Positions 1-8,835 are shown, numbered from the stretch's first letter. The stretch: DNA of 64,000 nucleotides from Streptomyces sp. NBC_00576 (GCF_036345175.1 NZ_CP107780.1:5332001-5396000); one strand, 5' to 3'. Notes: generated by a model from the letters alone, not told the origin. Program-made: numbers and translations.

Positions 1-1129
1 GGAGCTGGCGGCCGTCGCCGTGGATCTTCGGCTCCGCGGCGTCGAGAACGTCAAGGTCATCAGTCACGCCGAGTTCAGCCAGTACGGCGCCGGCTACCTC
101 GACCTGCTGCTCGGCAACGACGAGGACCCGATGCGTCATGTCGCTTTCCGGGACAAGCGGCTGATGAAGCAGCGGGTGGCGCTGGCGGGCACGCCGGTGG
201 CCCGCTTCGAATCCCTGTCCGACGCGAGTGACACGCGGGCGGTCGCGGCCGCGGCGGCGCGGCTCTCCTTCCCCGTGGTGGTGAAACCCGCCTCCGGCTT
301 CGGGACGATGAGCACGGTCCGCGTCGACCTCCCGGACGACCTGCCCAGCGTCGTCGAACAACTCACCTTCGAGCCGTTGCTGCGCAGCAAGCAACTCATC
401 GTGGAGGAGTTCGTCGAAGGCACGGAACTGTGTGTCGACGCCATCTGGTCCGGCGGCAAGGCTCTGACCTTCGTCGTGCACCAGTACTACGCGAACAGAA
501 TCACGCTGATGGCACAGGGCGCCGCGGCACGCCCGCTCGACGGTTCCCACATCCTGCCCGAGGCGGACCACCCCGGCCTCTACCGCCGCCTGCGAGCACT
601 GCACGACCGGGTCAATCAAGGGCTCGGAATCCAGGACGGCGCAACCCACTTGGAGGCTTTCGTCAGGTCCGACGGAGACATCTTCTTCTCCGAGATCGGA
701 ACGCGCATCGGGGGAGCCTGGGTGCCGCGCATGCTGAGCGCTCACTTCGGGCGCTCGGTATGGCAGTCGATCGCCGAGGCGGAACTGACCGGATTCTGCC
801 CGGACCCCACCCCCGAATATCCGTACGTGGGCGCCGTCCATCTGGGGCCGGAACGCCCTGGAGTCATCACCAGCATTCCCGCGGACACCGAACTGGCCGA
901 ATTTCCTGGCGTACTGGACTGGCAACACCTCAGGAAGGTGGGCGGCAAAGCCCGCCTGAGTCACCCGTCCGAATGGTATTTCTTCGTCGTCCTCGGCGCC
1001 GAGACGCAGGACGCGTACGACCAGCTGTGCCATGACGTGGCCAAGAGGTTCCGTGTAGAAACAGAAGGCGAAACAGAGAAGGCAACGCGAGGCGAATCCG
1101 AAGCAGATCCGGCGGTCACCGGCCGATGA
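1..1129 (+). CDS. ATP-grasp ligase (5' end outside window)
   Basis: Probably joins a carboxylate to an amine through an acyl-phosphate, using ATP, in the cytoplasm. The frame is open from base 2. A GTG exists at base 20, but the codons before it continue a typical pre-ATP-grasp domain, so the gene very likely starts upstream of the window. Visible motifs are the ATP-binding lysine in VVVKPASGFGTMST, the strand EEFVEGTELCVD, and the metal-binding segment SEIGTRIGGAW near residue 235 from the GTG. The order fits the amino-acid ligase / carboxylate-amine ligase branch of the superfamily; the substrate cannot be read. It overlaps the next gene by 4 bp (ATGA), so the two are translationally coupled. 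The last 25 codons are unusually Glu/Thr-rich and AT-richer than the rest, like a dispensable tail. Confidence 0.85.
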   Translation, partial: ELAAVAVDLRLRGVENVKVISHAEFSQYGAGYLDLLLGNDEDPMRHVAFRDKRLMKQRVALAGTPVARFESLSDASDTRAVAAAAARLSFPVVVKPASGFGTMSTVRVDLPDDLPSVVEQLTFEPLLRSKQLIVEEFVEGTELCVDAIWSGGKALTFVVHQYYANRITLMAQGAAARPLDGSHILPEADHPGLYRRLRALHDRVNQGLGIQDGATHLEAFVRSDGDIFFSEIGTRIGGAWVPRMLSAHFGRSVWQSIAEAELTGFCPDPTPEYPYVGAVHLGPERPGVITSIPADTELAEFPGVLDWQHLRKVGGKARLSHPSEWYFFVVLGAETQDAYDQLCHDVAKRFRVETEGETEKATRGESEADPAVTGR

Positions 1130-2451
1130 ACCAGGCGACCGGCACGCACATATTCAAGGACCGCGCCTTCCGCCGCGTCTTCACCGCGACCGGGGTGTCC
1201 GCCACAGGTGACGCGCTCACCCAGGCGGCGCTGCCGTTCGCGATCCTGGCCAGGAACGACAGCGCCACCGCCATCGGACTGGTTCTGGCGGCCAGAGCGC
1301 TGCCGTACGCACTCCTGATGCTGCCCGCCGGGATCGTCGGAGACAGGTTCTCCCCCCAGCGCATCCTCTTCCTGGCGAACGCGGTACGTACGGCGGTGCA
1401 GGGCCTGACCGCGGCGATTCTTTTCAGCGGACACGCGCCCATATTGCTGCTGGCGGCCCTGCAGGCGATACAGGGCGCCGCTTCGGCTTTTGTTTTCCCG
1501 GCATCCAGGAGCATCCTGCCGCGCGCGCTGCACAAGGAATATCTGCAGCGCGCGAACGCTTTGATCTCAACCGCCTTCAGCACTGCGGCCATTCTCGGCC
1601 CCCTGCTCGCGGGCGTTCTGCTCGCCTTCACCAGCCCGGCCTTCGCGCTCGCTCTGGACGCCGGTTCGTTCCTCATCGGAGCCCTGCTCCTGGGAAGAAT
1701 TCCCGACCTCCCTGCGGTCACCGAAAGCACGTCCGGCAGGAAATCCGAGAAGAAATCGGCAGACAGGAGGGAAAGAAGCTCCTGGCGCAAGGAACTGGCC
1801 ACGGGATTCCGTGAAGTCGTCAACTCCCGCTGGCTGCTGCTGGGACTGGTGCACGCGGCCGGTTTCCAGGTGCTGGTGGTCGGCGCCGTCGCCGTCCTCG
1901 GGCCGATGACCGCGCTGGACCACTACGGCGGCGACAGCGGCTGGGCGGTCCTGCTGTCATGCATGTCGGTCGGACACCTCCTGGGCGGCATGGCAGCCAT
2001 GCGCTGGCGGCCGGCGAACCCCCTGCGCACCGCGTACACAGTCGTCCTCGGGACCGTTCCGGCCCTCCTCGCGATGGCGGCCGGCATCCCGCTCTGGTCA
2101 CTGGTGGCACTACTGGTCCTGTACGGCATGACCCTGAGCGTCGGCGACACCCTCTGGGAGACCGCGGTGCAGGCGAACGTGCCCCTTGACCGGCTGTCCC
2201 GCGTCATCTCCTTCGACGGGTTCGTGTCGTTCGGCCTGCGCCCTCTCGGTCTGGCGGCGATCGGCCCGGCGGCCGCGGTGGCCGGGGCGGGGAACACCCT
2301 GGTCGTCATGGCCGCCGCGGCGGCTGTGCTGACGGTCGCGGCCGCTCTGCTGGCCGGCCGGCCACGCTTCTCCCCGGCCACGCCACCGGCCTCCGCACGC
2401 GCGGAGGAACCCCTCACCGAGGAAGAGGCCACGAACAGCGGCCCTCGATAG
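1126..2451 (+). CDS. MFS transporter, probable exporter
   Basis: A 441-residue integral membrane protein of the major facilitator superfamily, close to the drug- or siderophore-exporter type. The N-terminal half has a GDAL...ALPFAIL first helix, a LPAGIVGDRFSPQR loop resembling MFS motif A between helices 2 and 3, and a charged central loop around residues 205-225. About 12 hydrophobic segments are seen. Coupled by ATGA overlap to the upstream ATP-grasp gene and followed 85 bp later by a second ATP-grasp gene, so export of the product of these ligases is a reasonable inference. The substrate is unknown. The C-terminal 25 residues are hydrophilic and cytoplasmic. Confidence 0.85.
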   Translation: MNQATGTHIFKDRAFRRVFTATGVSATGDALTQAALPFAILARNDSATAIGLVLAARALPYALLMLPAGIVGDRFSPQRILFLANAVRTAVQGLTAAILFSGHAPILLLAALQAIQGAASAFVFPASRSILPRALHKEYLQRANALISTAFSTAAILGPLLAGVLLAFTSPAFALALDAGSFLIGALLLGRIPDLPAVTESTSGRKSEKKSADRRERSSWRKELATGFREVVNSRWLLLGLVHAAGFQVLVVGAVAVLGPMTALDHYGGDSGWAVLLSCMSVGHLLGGMAAMRWRPANPLRTAYTVVLGTVPALLAMAAGIPLWSLVALLVLYGMTLSVGDTLWETAVQANVPLDRLSRVISFDGFVSFGLRPLGLAAIGPAAAVAGAGNTLVVMAAAAAVLTVAAALLAGRPRFSPATPPASARAEEPLTEEEATNSGPR

Positions 2452-2536
2452 GAACCCCCGCTCTGGCCGAACAGCGCCTTCTCCTCCCTCCTCTCCTCCC
2501 CCCACCCCGATCCAGAGCCCGAAAGAGTCCCGTGCC

Positions 2537-3502
2537 ATGTTGCCGAAGAAGCCCCACCTCGGAATCGTCTCGCTTGCCAAACATGCCGACACGGATGCCG
2601 GAGTCATCGACGAAGGCCCGTACACCTATGAGCACCTGGTCGCCAAAGACGTGATCTGGGCCCCGCCCTCAGGGCGCCTCGGCCACGGAGAGTTCAGCTA
2701 CGGAGGGACGGCACTGCGCGAGCGCGCCGAGGCGTTCCTGATCCACTTCGGGCTGAGCGGCGACCCGCTGGACACCCATCTGCTGTCTCTGTCCCGCGCC
2801 TTGGAAGAAGCGGGCTATCCCGTCCTCAACAGCTTCGAGTTCACCTGGACCTGTGGTGACAAGCACTTCGCGCTGGAACGGGCACGCAGCCTCGGAATCC
2901 CCACCCCGAAGACCCTCCTGGCCAAGCCGACCGGCAGAAACGTTCCGGACGTCGTCTCGACGGTCGAAGGCGAGCTGTCGTACCCGCTGGTGGTCAAACC
3001 CCGGGGCACGATGAAAGGGTTCGGCGTCATCAAGGTGACGGACAGGGATCTGCTGGTCTCGACACTCCAGCTCTACTCGGCCTCCGGAATGTCCTGCCTC
3101 GTCCAGGAGTTCATCGAATCGGGCGGTCGCGAGGTCAGATGCTTCTACGCGGGCGGCGAGTTGCTGGGAATCTACGACCGCCGACGCGATCACTCGAAGT
3201 TCATCGGGGTGGCGACCCCCCGGGTCGGCCAGGGCAGTGACGTGACGGTGTCATGCCTGGACACCGACCTGCCCGAGGCCCGCGAGCTGATGAGTTCCTG
3301 CGAGAAGCTGCTGGCGGGATTCACCTGGGATCTCGCCGCCATCGACTGGTTCGGCTCCGAGCGCGGTCTCGTACTCAACGAGATCAACACAGTCCCCGGA
3401 ATCTACTCCATGCCCGAGGCAGACCGTGTGATCTTCCACGAACGCGTGGCCGACGCGATCCAACGGCGCAGCACGTCTTCGACTCACACGGCCGGCGTGT
3501 AG
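2537..3502 (+). CDS. RimK/D-Ala-D-Ala ligase-like ATP-grasp protein
   Basis: A 321-residue ATP-dependent ligase, second of its kind in this locus. Seen: the ATP-grasp glycine-rich strand with lysine (PLVVKPRGTMKGFGVIKV) near residues 150-167, the adenine-contacting stretch CLVQEFIESGGREVR, and a C-terminal NEINTVPGIY with the metal-binding Asn/Glu pair typical of RimK/LysX-like enzymes. The N-terminal 110 residues correspond to the pre-ATP-grasp region. The family adds amino acids to carboxylates or makes peptide bonds without ribosomes; the substrate here is inferred only from the neighbouring ligase and exporter. The start is the first ATG after a C/T-rich 85-bp spacer with no strong ribosome-binding site, so a slightly different start is possible. 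Confidence 0.82.
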   Translation: MLPKKPHLGIVSLAKHADTDAGVIDEGPYTYEHLVAKDVIWAPPSGRLGHGEFSYGGTALRERAEAFLIHFGLSGDPLDTHLLSLSRALEEAGYPVLNSFEFTWTCGDKHFALERARSLGIPTPKTLLAKPTGRNVPDVVSTVEGELSYPLVVKPRGTMKGFGVIKVTDRDLLVSTLQLYSASGMSCLVQEFIESGGREVRCFYAGGELLGIYDRRRDHSKFIGVATPRVGQGSDVTVSCLDTDLPEARELMSSCEKLLAGFTWDLAAIDWFGSERGLVLNEINTVPGIYSMPEADRVIFHERVADAIQRRSTSSTHTAGV

Positions 3503-3673
3503 ACGCAGAAAGGGTCCGCCGCCCTGCGGATCGAACAGCGCCGCCCGCACGACCGATCCCTCATCGGCCCCCCCCATTGGCCCCCATCGGTGCCGCCGCA
3601 GAGGCAGGCCCGCTCCACGCAACACCCGCGGGCGTCACCCCGGCCGTTTGACCGCCCATCGGACCGACAGGCG

Positions 3674-3719
3674 AAAAAAATGCCCTCTGGACTGCGTTTC
3701 CGCAGTTCAGAGGGCATTT
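3674..3719 (-). terminator. Intrinsic terminator of tRNA-Ala
   Basis: A 16-bp stem (tgccctctgGactgcg with one mismatch, tttc loop) lies directly 3' of the tRNA on the minus strand and is followed by seven A residues on the plus strand, a U-tract in the transcript. Confidence 0.85.
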
Positions 3720-3725
3720 CGGGAG

Positions 3726-3798
3726 TGGAGCCTAGGGGAGTCGAACCCCTGACATCTGCCATGCAAAGACAGCGCTCTACCAACTGAGCTAAGGCCCC
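3726..3798 (-). tRNA. tRNA-Ala (UGC)
   Basis: 73 nt on the minus strand folds as a full cloverleaf: acceptor GGGGCCT/AGGCTCC, D-arm GCTCAGTTGGTAGAGC, anticodon loop TTTGCAT with anticodon TGC, and T-arm GGTTCGACTCC. The 3' CCA is not encoded, so maturation depends on the CCA-adding enzyme (cca at 39.5 kb). An intrinsic terminator follows. The tRNA sits beside the ATP-grasp locus; no repeated copy of its 3' end, which would mark an integration site, was seen nearby. Confidence 0.97.
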
Positions 3799-3929
3799 GA
3801 ACGAAGGCGTCCGCCCAGAACAACCAGGTACTGGTGGGCGCTGCAGACCAGAGTACCGGGTCATCCCCGGTATCTCGCAAAAGGATTGGGGTCCCCGTGG
3901 ACGACCACTCTCCGTAAGATGCTGGTCGT

Positions 3930-3947
3930 GGTTCGCTACAGCGAACC
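3930..3947. promoter_or_regulatory. Palindromic operator before HTH gene
   Basis: A perfect 8-bp inverted repeat (GGTTCGCT-AC-AGCGAACC) lies 31 bp before the start codon of the HTH regulator. Its size and place suit a dimeric autoregulator; the link to that protein is inference. Confidence 0.6.
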
Positions 3948-3978
3948 GCGGTATTTGGGGAAGCGATGGGGAGACGCA

Positions 3979-4527
3979 ATGGATGCCGCACAGCAGGAAG
4001 CCACCGCAAGAGCGCGGGAGCTTCAGCGGAACTGGTACGGGGAGCCTTTGGGGGCGCTCTTCCGTAAGCTCATCGACGATCTTGGACTCAACCAGGCTCG
4101 TCTCGCGGGGGTACTGGGGCTGTCCGCGCCGATGCTGTCACAGCTGATGAGCGGCCAGCGGGCCAAGATCGGCAATCCGGCAGTGGTGCAGCGCGTGCAG
4201 TTGCTGCAGGATCTGGCCGGTCAGGTCGCGGACGGCAGCGTCAGCGCCGCCGAGGCGACCGAGCGGATGGACGAGATCAAGAAGTCGCAGGGGGGATCGG
4301 TGCTCAGCAACACCACGCAGTCGACGACGAGTTCGGGGGCGCCCACGGTCAAGCGGGTGGTCCGCGAGATCCAGTCGCTGCTGCGCTCGGTGGCCGCCGC
4401 TGGAGACATCATCGAGGCGGCTGACACTCTCGCCCCGACCCACCCGGAACTGGCAGAGTTCCTCCGGGTGTACGGCGCGGGCCGCACGTCCGACGCCGTG
4501 ACGCACTACCAGTCCCACCAGAACTGA
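3979..4527 (+). CDS. XRE-like helix-turn-helix DNA-binding protein
   Basis: A 182-residue cytoplasmic regulator. The start ATG at 3979 is preceded by GGGGAG with a 5-nt spacer; an upstream in-frame start at 3886 would run through the palindromic operator and is unlikely. Residues 30-70 form a lambda-repressor-type HTH (LNQARLAGVLGLSAPMLSQL). The middle is Ser/Thr-rich and the C-terminal 50 residues are predicted helical. Targets are unknown; the 18-bp perfect palindrome just upstream suggests self-repression. A gene of this type is common near gyrA in Streptomyces, usually close to a Ser/Thr kinase as here. Confidence 0.8.
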   Translation: MDAAQQEATARARELQRNWYGEPLGALFRKLIDDLGLNQARLAGVLGLSAPMLSQLMSGQRAKIGNPAVVQRVQLLQDLAGQVADGSVSAAEATERMDEIKKSQGGSVLSNTTQSTTSSGAPTVKRVVREIQSLLRSVAAAGDIIEAADTLAPTHPELAEFLRVYGAGRTSDAVTHYQSHQN

Positions 4528-4830
4528 GCCGCCGGCCCGGCCGCCGACCGGGGGTTCGGCGGCCGGGCTACAGCTCAGGGCACAGCAGGGTCAGGGACAG
4601 GGCAGGGACAGACACACAGCACGACAGGCTCGGGCAACCCGAAGGACGCGGGCCACGGCGTGAAGCGGGGGACGGAAAACACGTAAGGAAGCAAGCAGGG
4701 AAACAGGTACGGAGACAGGTTCTGGGTGAGCGGGGTGACAGCGGGCTCCCGAGCGGGGTAGGAGGAGCCGTATCACCCGCCGGTCCGGAACCGACCGAGC
4801 GGGGATCCGAAGGGGGATCGACGCAGAGCC
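4528..4830. other. Intergenic region with 13-bp hairpin
   Basis: No coding sequence is convincing here. A perfect 13-bp stem (4535-4547 with 4556-4568, 8-nt loop) right after the HTH gene is probably its terminator, though it lacks a U-tract. The remaining 260 bp should hold the kinase promoter; no clear -35/-10 was found. Confidence 0.6.
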
Positions 4831-6693
4831 ATGGGTGAGGTCTTCGCCGGCCGGTACGAACTGGCCGACCCGATCGGGCGCGGGGGAGTCGGCGCCGTCT
4901 GGCGCGCCTGGGACCACCGACGCCGCCGTTACGTGGCGGCCAAGGTCCTCCAGCAGAGCGACGCCCACTCACTGCTGCGCTTCGTCCGCGAACAGGCACT
5001 GCGGATCGACCACCCGCATGTCCTCGCCCCGGCCAGCTGGGCCGCCGACGACGACAAGGTCCTGTTCACCATGGACCTGGTCGCCGGGGGCTCCCTCGTC
5101 CATCTGATCGCCGACTACGGCCCCCTGCCGCCCGCGTTCGTCTGCACCCTCCTCGACCAGCTCCTCTCGGGCCTCGCCGCCGTACACGCGGAAGGCGTCG
5201 TCCACCGCGACATCAAGCCCGCCAACGTGCTGCTCGAAGCGACCGGTACGGGCCGCCCGCGACTACGGCTGTCCGACTTCGGCATCGCGATGCGGCTGGG
5301 CGAGCCACGGCTGACAGAAACCGACTACGTGGTGGGTACACCCGGTTACTTCGCCCCCGAGCAAATGCTGGGCGCGGATCCCGACTTCCCCTCCGACCTG
5401 TTCGCCGTGGGCCTGGTCGCCCTCTATCTCCTGGAGGGCGCCAAACCGGACTCCAAGGCCCTCATCGAGTACTTCGCGGAACACGGCACGCCCAGTGCCC
5501 CACAGGGCATACCCGAGCCGCTCTGGCAGGTCGTGGCCACGCTGCTGCAACCGGACCCACAGGCGCGGTTCCGCACCGCCACGGGCGCGCGCAAGGCCCT
5601 CGCCCAGGCCGCCGAACTCCTGCCCGAGCCCGGACCCGACGACGAGCTGATCGAGATCTTCGACCAACTCGGCCCCCTCCCAAGAGGCTTCGCCCCGACC
5701 GGCCCCCTCAAACGGTCCCCCGACGTGACCACGAGCGGCGCGCGCACCGGCGCGGCTACGGGCGCCGGCACAGAGGGCGGGCAGGCCGCAGGCGCCGGGC
5801 ACGGCGAGCCGGGGGGCATCCACACCGGCACACGCACCGGCCCGGGAGCAGCCCGCCGATACGATCCGTACGGCGAACCGAACTCGGACGGCACGCCCAC
5901 CGGCCCGGCGACCGGCGGCACGCACACGGGACCGGCGCTCAGCCCGATGCAGGGTCCGTTCCCTGGTCCGATGCCCACTCCGATACCGGATCCCGTGCCG
6001 ACCCCGGGAAACGTTTCCCCACCCTCCGGACCGGGCACGGGCGCCATACCCTCCATGCCGGACGCCATCAGCGCTCCCGGGCAGATTCAGCGGGCTCGAC
6101 CAGCTCAGTCGACTCACCCGGCACACCCGGCACACCCGGCTCGGCACAACGGCATCCCGCCTCGGCCGGACGCCGCACCACCGCGCCCCACTCATCCCCC
6201 GGCAGTGGTCCCGCCCCAGCCGTCCAGCATGTCGGACACGGGCAGCTTCCATCTGCCCCCTCCCCGGCTCACCGCCCCCTCCGCGCCACCACAGCACCAG
6301 CCGGAGCAGCCCTCCACTCCCCCCACAGCTGTCCCGCTCCCGGCGCCGGCCGCGGTCCACGTACCCCCGCCCTTCGAAGTGCCGTCCTTCGAAGCCCAGC
6401 CTTTCGAGCCCACGCCGGTGCTTTCCCTCCGGCCGCACCCGCCCCGGACCGCTACGCAGACGCAGACCCCGACCGCGACTCCCACTCCGACAGTGCGCCA
6501 GGACGCGTACGTCTCTACTTCTTCGTACACCGCGCGGTCGCCGCAGGTTCCGCTCTCCCCACAAGCAGTTCCGCAGCACCGTGCCCGACGCCGCCAGCGT
6601 CGCCCCGGGCCGCCCGCGAAGGTGGCGATACCGGTCCTGTTCCTTGCCCTGGCCTGCTACGCCGTAGGTTTCTGGGCCCTGTTCCGCATCTGA
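4831..6693 (+). CDS. Serine/threonine protein kinase, membrane-anchored
   Basis: A 620-residue Hanks-type kinase. The catalytic domain covers about residues 8-270: glycine loop GRGGVGAV (16-23), ATP-binding Lys38, catalytic loop HRDIKPAN (125-132), DFG (149-151) and TPGYFAPE (170-177). All key residues are present, so it should be active. Residues 280-590 are a Pro/Thr/Ala-rich low-complexity linker, and one membrane helix closes the protein (about 597-617), leaving almost no extracellular sensor domain. It therefore resembles a tethered kinase rather than a PASTA receptor. The 3' end converges on the next gene with a single base between the stop codons, so each transcript runs into the antisense of the other unless terminated. 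Confidence 0.92.
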   Translation: MGEVFAGRYELADPIGRGGVGAVWRAWDHRRRRYVAAKVLQQSDAHSLLRFVREQALRIDHPHVLAPASWAADDDKVLFTMDLVAGGSLVHLIADYGPLPPAFVCTLLDQLLSGLAAVHAEGVVHRDIKPANVLLEATGTGRPRLRLSDFGIAMRLGEPRLTETDYVVGTPGYFAPEQMLGADPDFPSDLFAVGLVALYLLEGAKPDSKALIEYFAEHGTPSAPQGIPEPLWQVVATLLQPDPQARFRTATGARKALAQAAELLPEPGPDDELIEIFDQLGPLPRGFAPTGPLKRSPDVTTSGARTGAATGAGTEGGQAAGAGHGEPGGIHTGTRTGPGAARRYDPYGEPNSDGTPTGPATGGTHTGPALSPMQGPFPGPMPTPIPDPVPTPGNVSPPSGPGTGAIPSMPDAISAPGQIQRARPAQSTHPAHPAHPARHNGIPPRPDAAPPRPTHPPAVVPPQPSSMSDTGSFHLPPPRLTAPSAPPQHQPEQPSTPPTAVPLPAPAAVHVPPPFEVPSFEAQPFEPTPVLSLRPHPPRTATQTQTPTATPTPTVRQDAYVSTSSYTARSPQVPLSPQAVPQHRARRRQRRPGPPAKVAIPVLFLALACYAVGFWALFRI

Positions 6694-6694
6694 A

Positions 6695-8059
6695 CTACGC
6701 GCGGCCCGCCCGGCGCCGGGCGACCACCGTCCACAGCCCGAGCCCCAGCACCAACACGCTTCCCGTCCCGATCCCGCTCACCGCGACCACCCGCATCGCG
6801 GCGTCGCCGCCCCCGCTCCCACCGCTCTTGCCGCTCGCCGCAGCGACGCTCCCGTCCGCTCCCGCAACGCCCGTCCACCCGGCGGCAGCCTCCCGGTCCT
6901 GATCCGTGACCGTGAACGTGTCCCGGGGCACGGACCGCCCCAGGTACCCGGGCGCGTCCTGCGCCGTACCGGTCACCTGCACCCGCAGCGTCAGCCCGTA
7001 CGGCCCCGCGCCGAACCGTTCCGTCATCTGCTCGCCGAGATGGACGACGAGGTAGTACGAGCCGGCGAACCGCATCCCGCTCACGCGGTCGCCGGAGCCG
7101 TAGCGGTTGGCGTACGCGACCGGGGGCAGCGGATCGAGGGCGGCCGAGGTCTGGCGGCCGTCGTAGAAGAGGCCCTCGTCGTCGACGTACCCGCGCGCGG
7201 GGTTGTAGAGCGACATGACGAGCGCCGAGCTGACGGACCGTCCGCCACCACTGGAACCGCCGCTGGAACTGCCCAGTTCGGCAACCGCGTAAAGCTGCTG
7301 CCCCCAGTCGACGGGGACCCGGTAGAACAGCGTCTGACCGGGCGTGATGTCGTCCCCCCAGACGCCGTTCCCCACCGGGGCGGCCGTGGCGAAGCCGGCG
7401 CCGCCCTCACGGCGGACGGCGTCGCCGGTGAGAGGGTCGGGCGAGGCGGAGTCCCAGGACTCGGGGGACTCGGGCGCGACCGTCGCGCCTTTGTTCACGA
7501 GGCCCGGCTCCGACACATACGTCAGCTCCAGGTCCCAGTCGTCCGACGACGAGCCCGCCACGTCGACGCGGTCCACGACGACGTAGTACGTACCGGCTTG
7601 TCGGCACGCCGTCGTCTCGCCGTCGGTCACGCGCGACGCCAAGGCAGCGACGGGATGCGGGCTGCGGGAGGGCCCGAAGCGTGTGCTGTCGTAGGAGCAG
7701 GAACGGGCGTCGGCGTCCTGCACGGACACCTTGACGCCGTCGGAGGAGGCCACCGTCGCGCCCTGCCGGGGGACGGCGGTGGCGGAGACGTACGCGTTCG
7801 ACGTGGCGTCGAGTGCCAGGCGGAAGTAGAGCCGTCCGTTGACCGGGAGGGTGCTCCGGTAGGTCCCGCCGGGCTCCAGCCCCACGGCGTCCGTGGTGGT
7901 CGCGGCCCCCTCGACGGCCCGGGCACCCTCGGCGAAGTCGTACGTGTACGGATCCGGCGCGGCGACCGCCTCGGAGCCGGCCCCTGGGCCCGCACCCGCG
8001 CCCACCACCGCGCACAGCACCGCCGCCACGACCGCGCCCCGCACCGTGCGCCGCCCCAT
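6695..8059 (-). CDS. Secreted, C-terminally anchored protein of unknown function
   Basis: A 454-residue protein. The ATG at 8059 is chosen because AAGGGTGG precedes it; an upstream in-frame start adds 21 residues that hide the signal peptide. Residues 1-33 are a signal peptide ending in an AxA-like site (SEAVAAP). The body has two related beta-rich, Gly/Ser/Asp-rich units (residues about 35-185 and 240-370), each including a phrase such as LYFRLALD or LFYRVPVDWG, reminiscent of pre-peptidase C-terminal or carbohydrate-binding beta-sandwiches. The C-terminus has a single membrane helix followed by an RRRAGR stop-transfer. Likely displayed outside the membrane. I do not recognise a named family, and the function is unknown. 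Confidence 0.8.
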   Translation of the reverse strand: MGRRTVRGAVVAAVLCAVVGAGAGPGAGSEAVAAPDPYTYDFAEGARAVEGAATTTDAVGLEPGGTYRSTLPVNGRLYFRLALDATSNAYVSATAVPRQGATVASSDGVKVSVQDADARSCSYDSTRFGPSRSPHPVAALASRVTDGETTACRQAGTYYVVVDRVDVAGSSSDDWDLELTYVSEPGLVNKGATVAPESPESWDSASPDPLTGDAVRREGGAGFATAAPVGNGVWGDDITPGQTLFYRVPVDWGQQLYAVAELGSSSGGSSGGGRSVSSALVMSLYNPARGYVDDEGLFYDGRQTSAALDPLPPVAYANRYGSGDRVSGMRFAGSYYLVVHLGEQMTERFGAGPYGLTLRVQVTGTAQDAPGYLGRSVPRDTFTVTDQDREAAAGWTGVAGADGSVAAASGKSGGSGGGDAAMRVVAVSGIGTGSVLVLGLGLWTVVARRRAGRA

Positions 8060-8358
8060 CACGCGCCACCCTTCGTCTGTTCGCCGCCCGAACCGTCCAC
8101 CGGCCCTGTGACGTCCGGGCACGATCTCTGCCCGGACCGCCGCTCATCCTGCCCCGCCGACCGCCCCGCCACCGCGCAATTCGCACGACGGTCCGAAACA
8201 GCTGTCCTTGAGGCACCTCGATTTGCCCGAGCAAGGCTTTCCTTCACGACGGCGAACTACCCACCGTCCCGCGAGACCATCCCGCCGCACCGTCCCGGAC
8301 AACACAAAACCCCGACCGCGTCGGCGGCCGGGGTCTGTTCACAGACTGGTGTCGATAC
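8060..8358. other. Intergenic region before the secreted-protein gene
   Basis: No gene seen. It should contain the leftward promoter of the secreted protein and the terminator of the DLW-39 gene (listed separately). Confidence 0.6.
8303..8333 (-). terminator. Intrinsic terminator of DLW-39 gene
   Basis: On the minus strand a 10-bp stem (CCCCGGCCGC with GCGGTCGGGG, loop CGAC) is followed by TTTTGTGTT. One G-U pair is present in the stem. Confidence 0.8.
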
Positions 8359-8487
8359 TCACGAACCCGTGGGCACGGAGTCGGTCGCCTCCGTCCACAG
8401 ATCCTGCTCGGCGCGATCCGCCTGGATCTGGCGGTACACGAGGAGCCCGCCGATGGCGGCCAGTGCGACCAGGAGAAGCTTCTTCAC
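8359..8487 (-). CDS. DLW-39 family small membrane protein
   Basis: A 42-residue protein starting at a GTG (8485-8487) with GAGG seven bases upstream. A single membrane segment (LLLVALAAIGGLLVY, residues 4-18) is followed by a short charged tail with the family's Asp-Leu-Trp (EQDLW). The DLW-39 family is named for this motif and length in actinobacteria and is characteristically found near gyrA; its function is not established. A longer in-frame reading begins at 8640 but its first 51 codons look non-coding. A strong terminator follows. Confidence 0.85.
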   Translation of the reverse strand: MKKLLLVALAAIGGLLVYRQIQADRAEQDLWTEATDSVPTGS

Positions 8488-8835
8488 CGTGCGACCTCGT
8501 CTTTCCTTGACGTAGGGGACCTCTGAGGCCCGACTATACCCTCCGGCCGAGACCGATCGGTGACCTACACCGGTCACCAACTCCCGCCCGGAACACCGCA
8601 GTAGAAGCGGACGACACCGCTCCGATCGGAGGGTGATCACATCTCCACGTACGGTGATTTTTCGCTACACTCCTCCCCTTCCTCCACTATTTTCCCGCTT
8701 TTCGGCCTCATTGCGGCCATTCGAGTGGTGTTCATCAGAAGATCGACGCGCCATGGGCGTAGGTCCACCACTTCCCGGCCGCCATACACATCATGAGGAA
8801 AGTACGCAAATCGCCCAACCCGAAAGTGAGGGGCC
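8488..8835. other. Divergent intergenic region
   Basis: No convincing gene. It separates the leftward DLW-39 gene from the rightward DUF6344-like gene and must carry both promoters; the AT-rich stretch near 8655-8705 is the most promoter-like part, but no clear consensus was found. Confidence 0.5.

Noticed and set aside
5690..6600. Tandem DNA repeats in the kinase linker
   Set aside because: The Pro/Thr/Gly-rich segment contains short look-alike phrases (e.g. THPAHPAHPA) but no regular unit; ordinary low-complexity linker.
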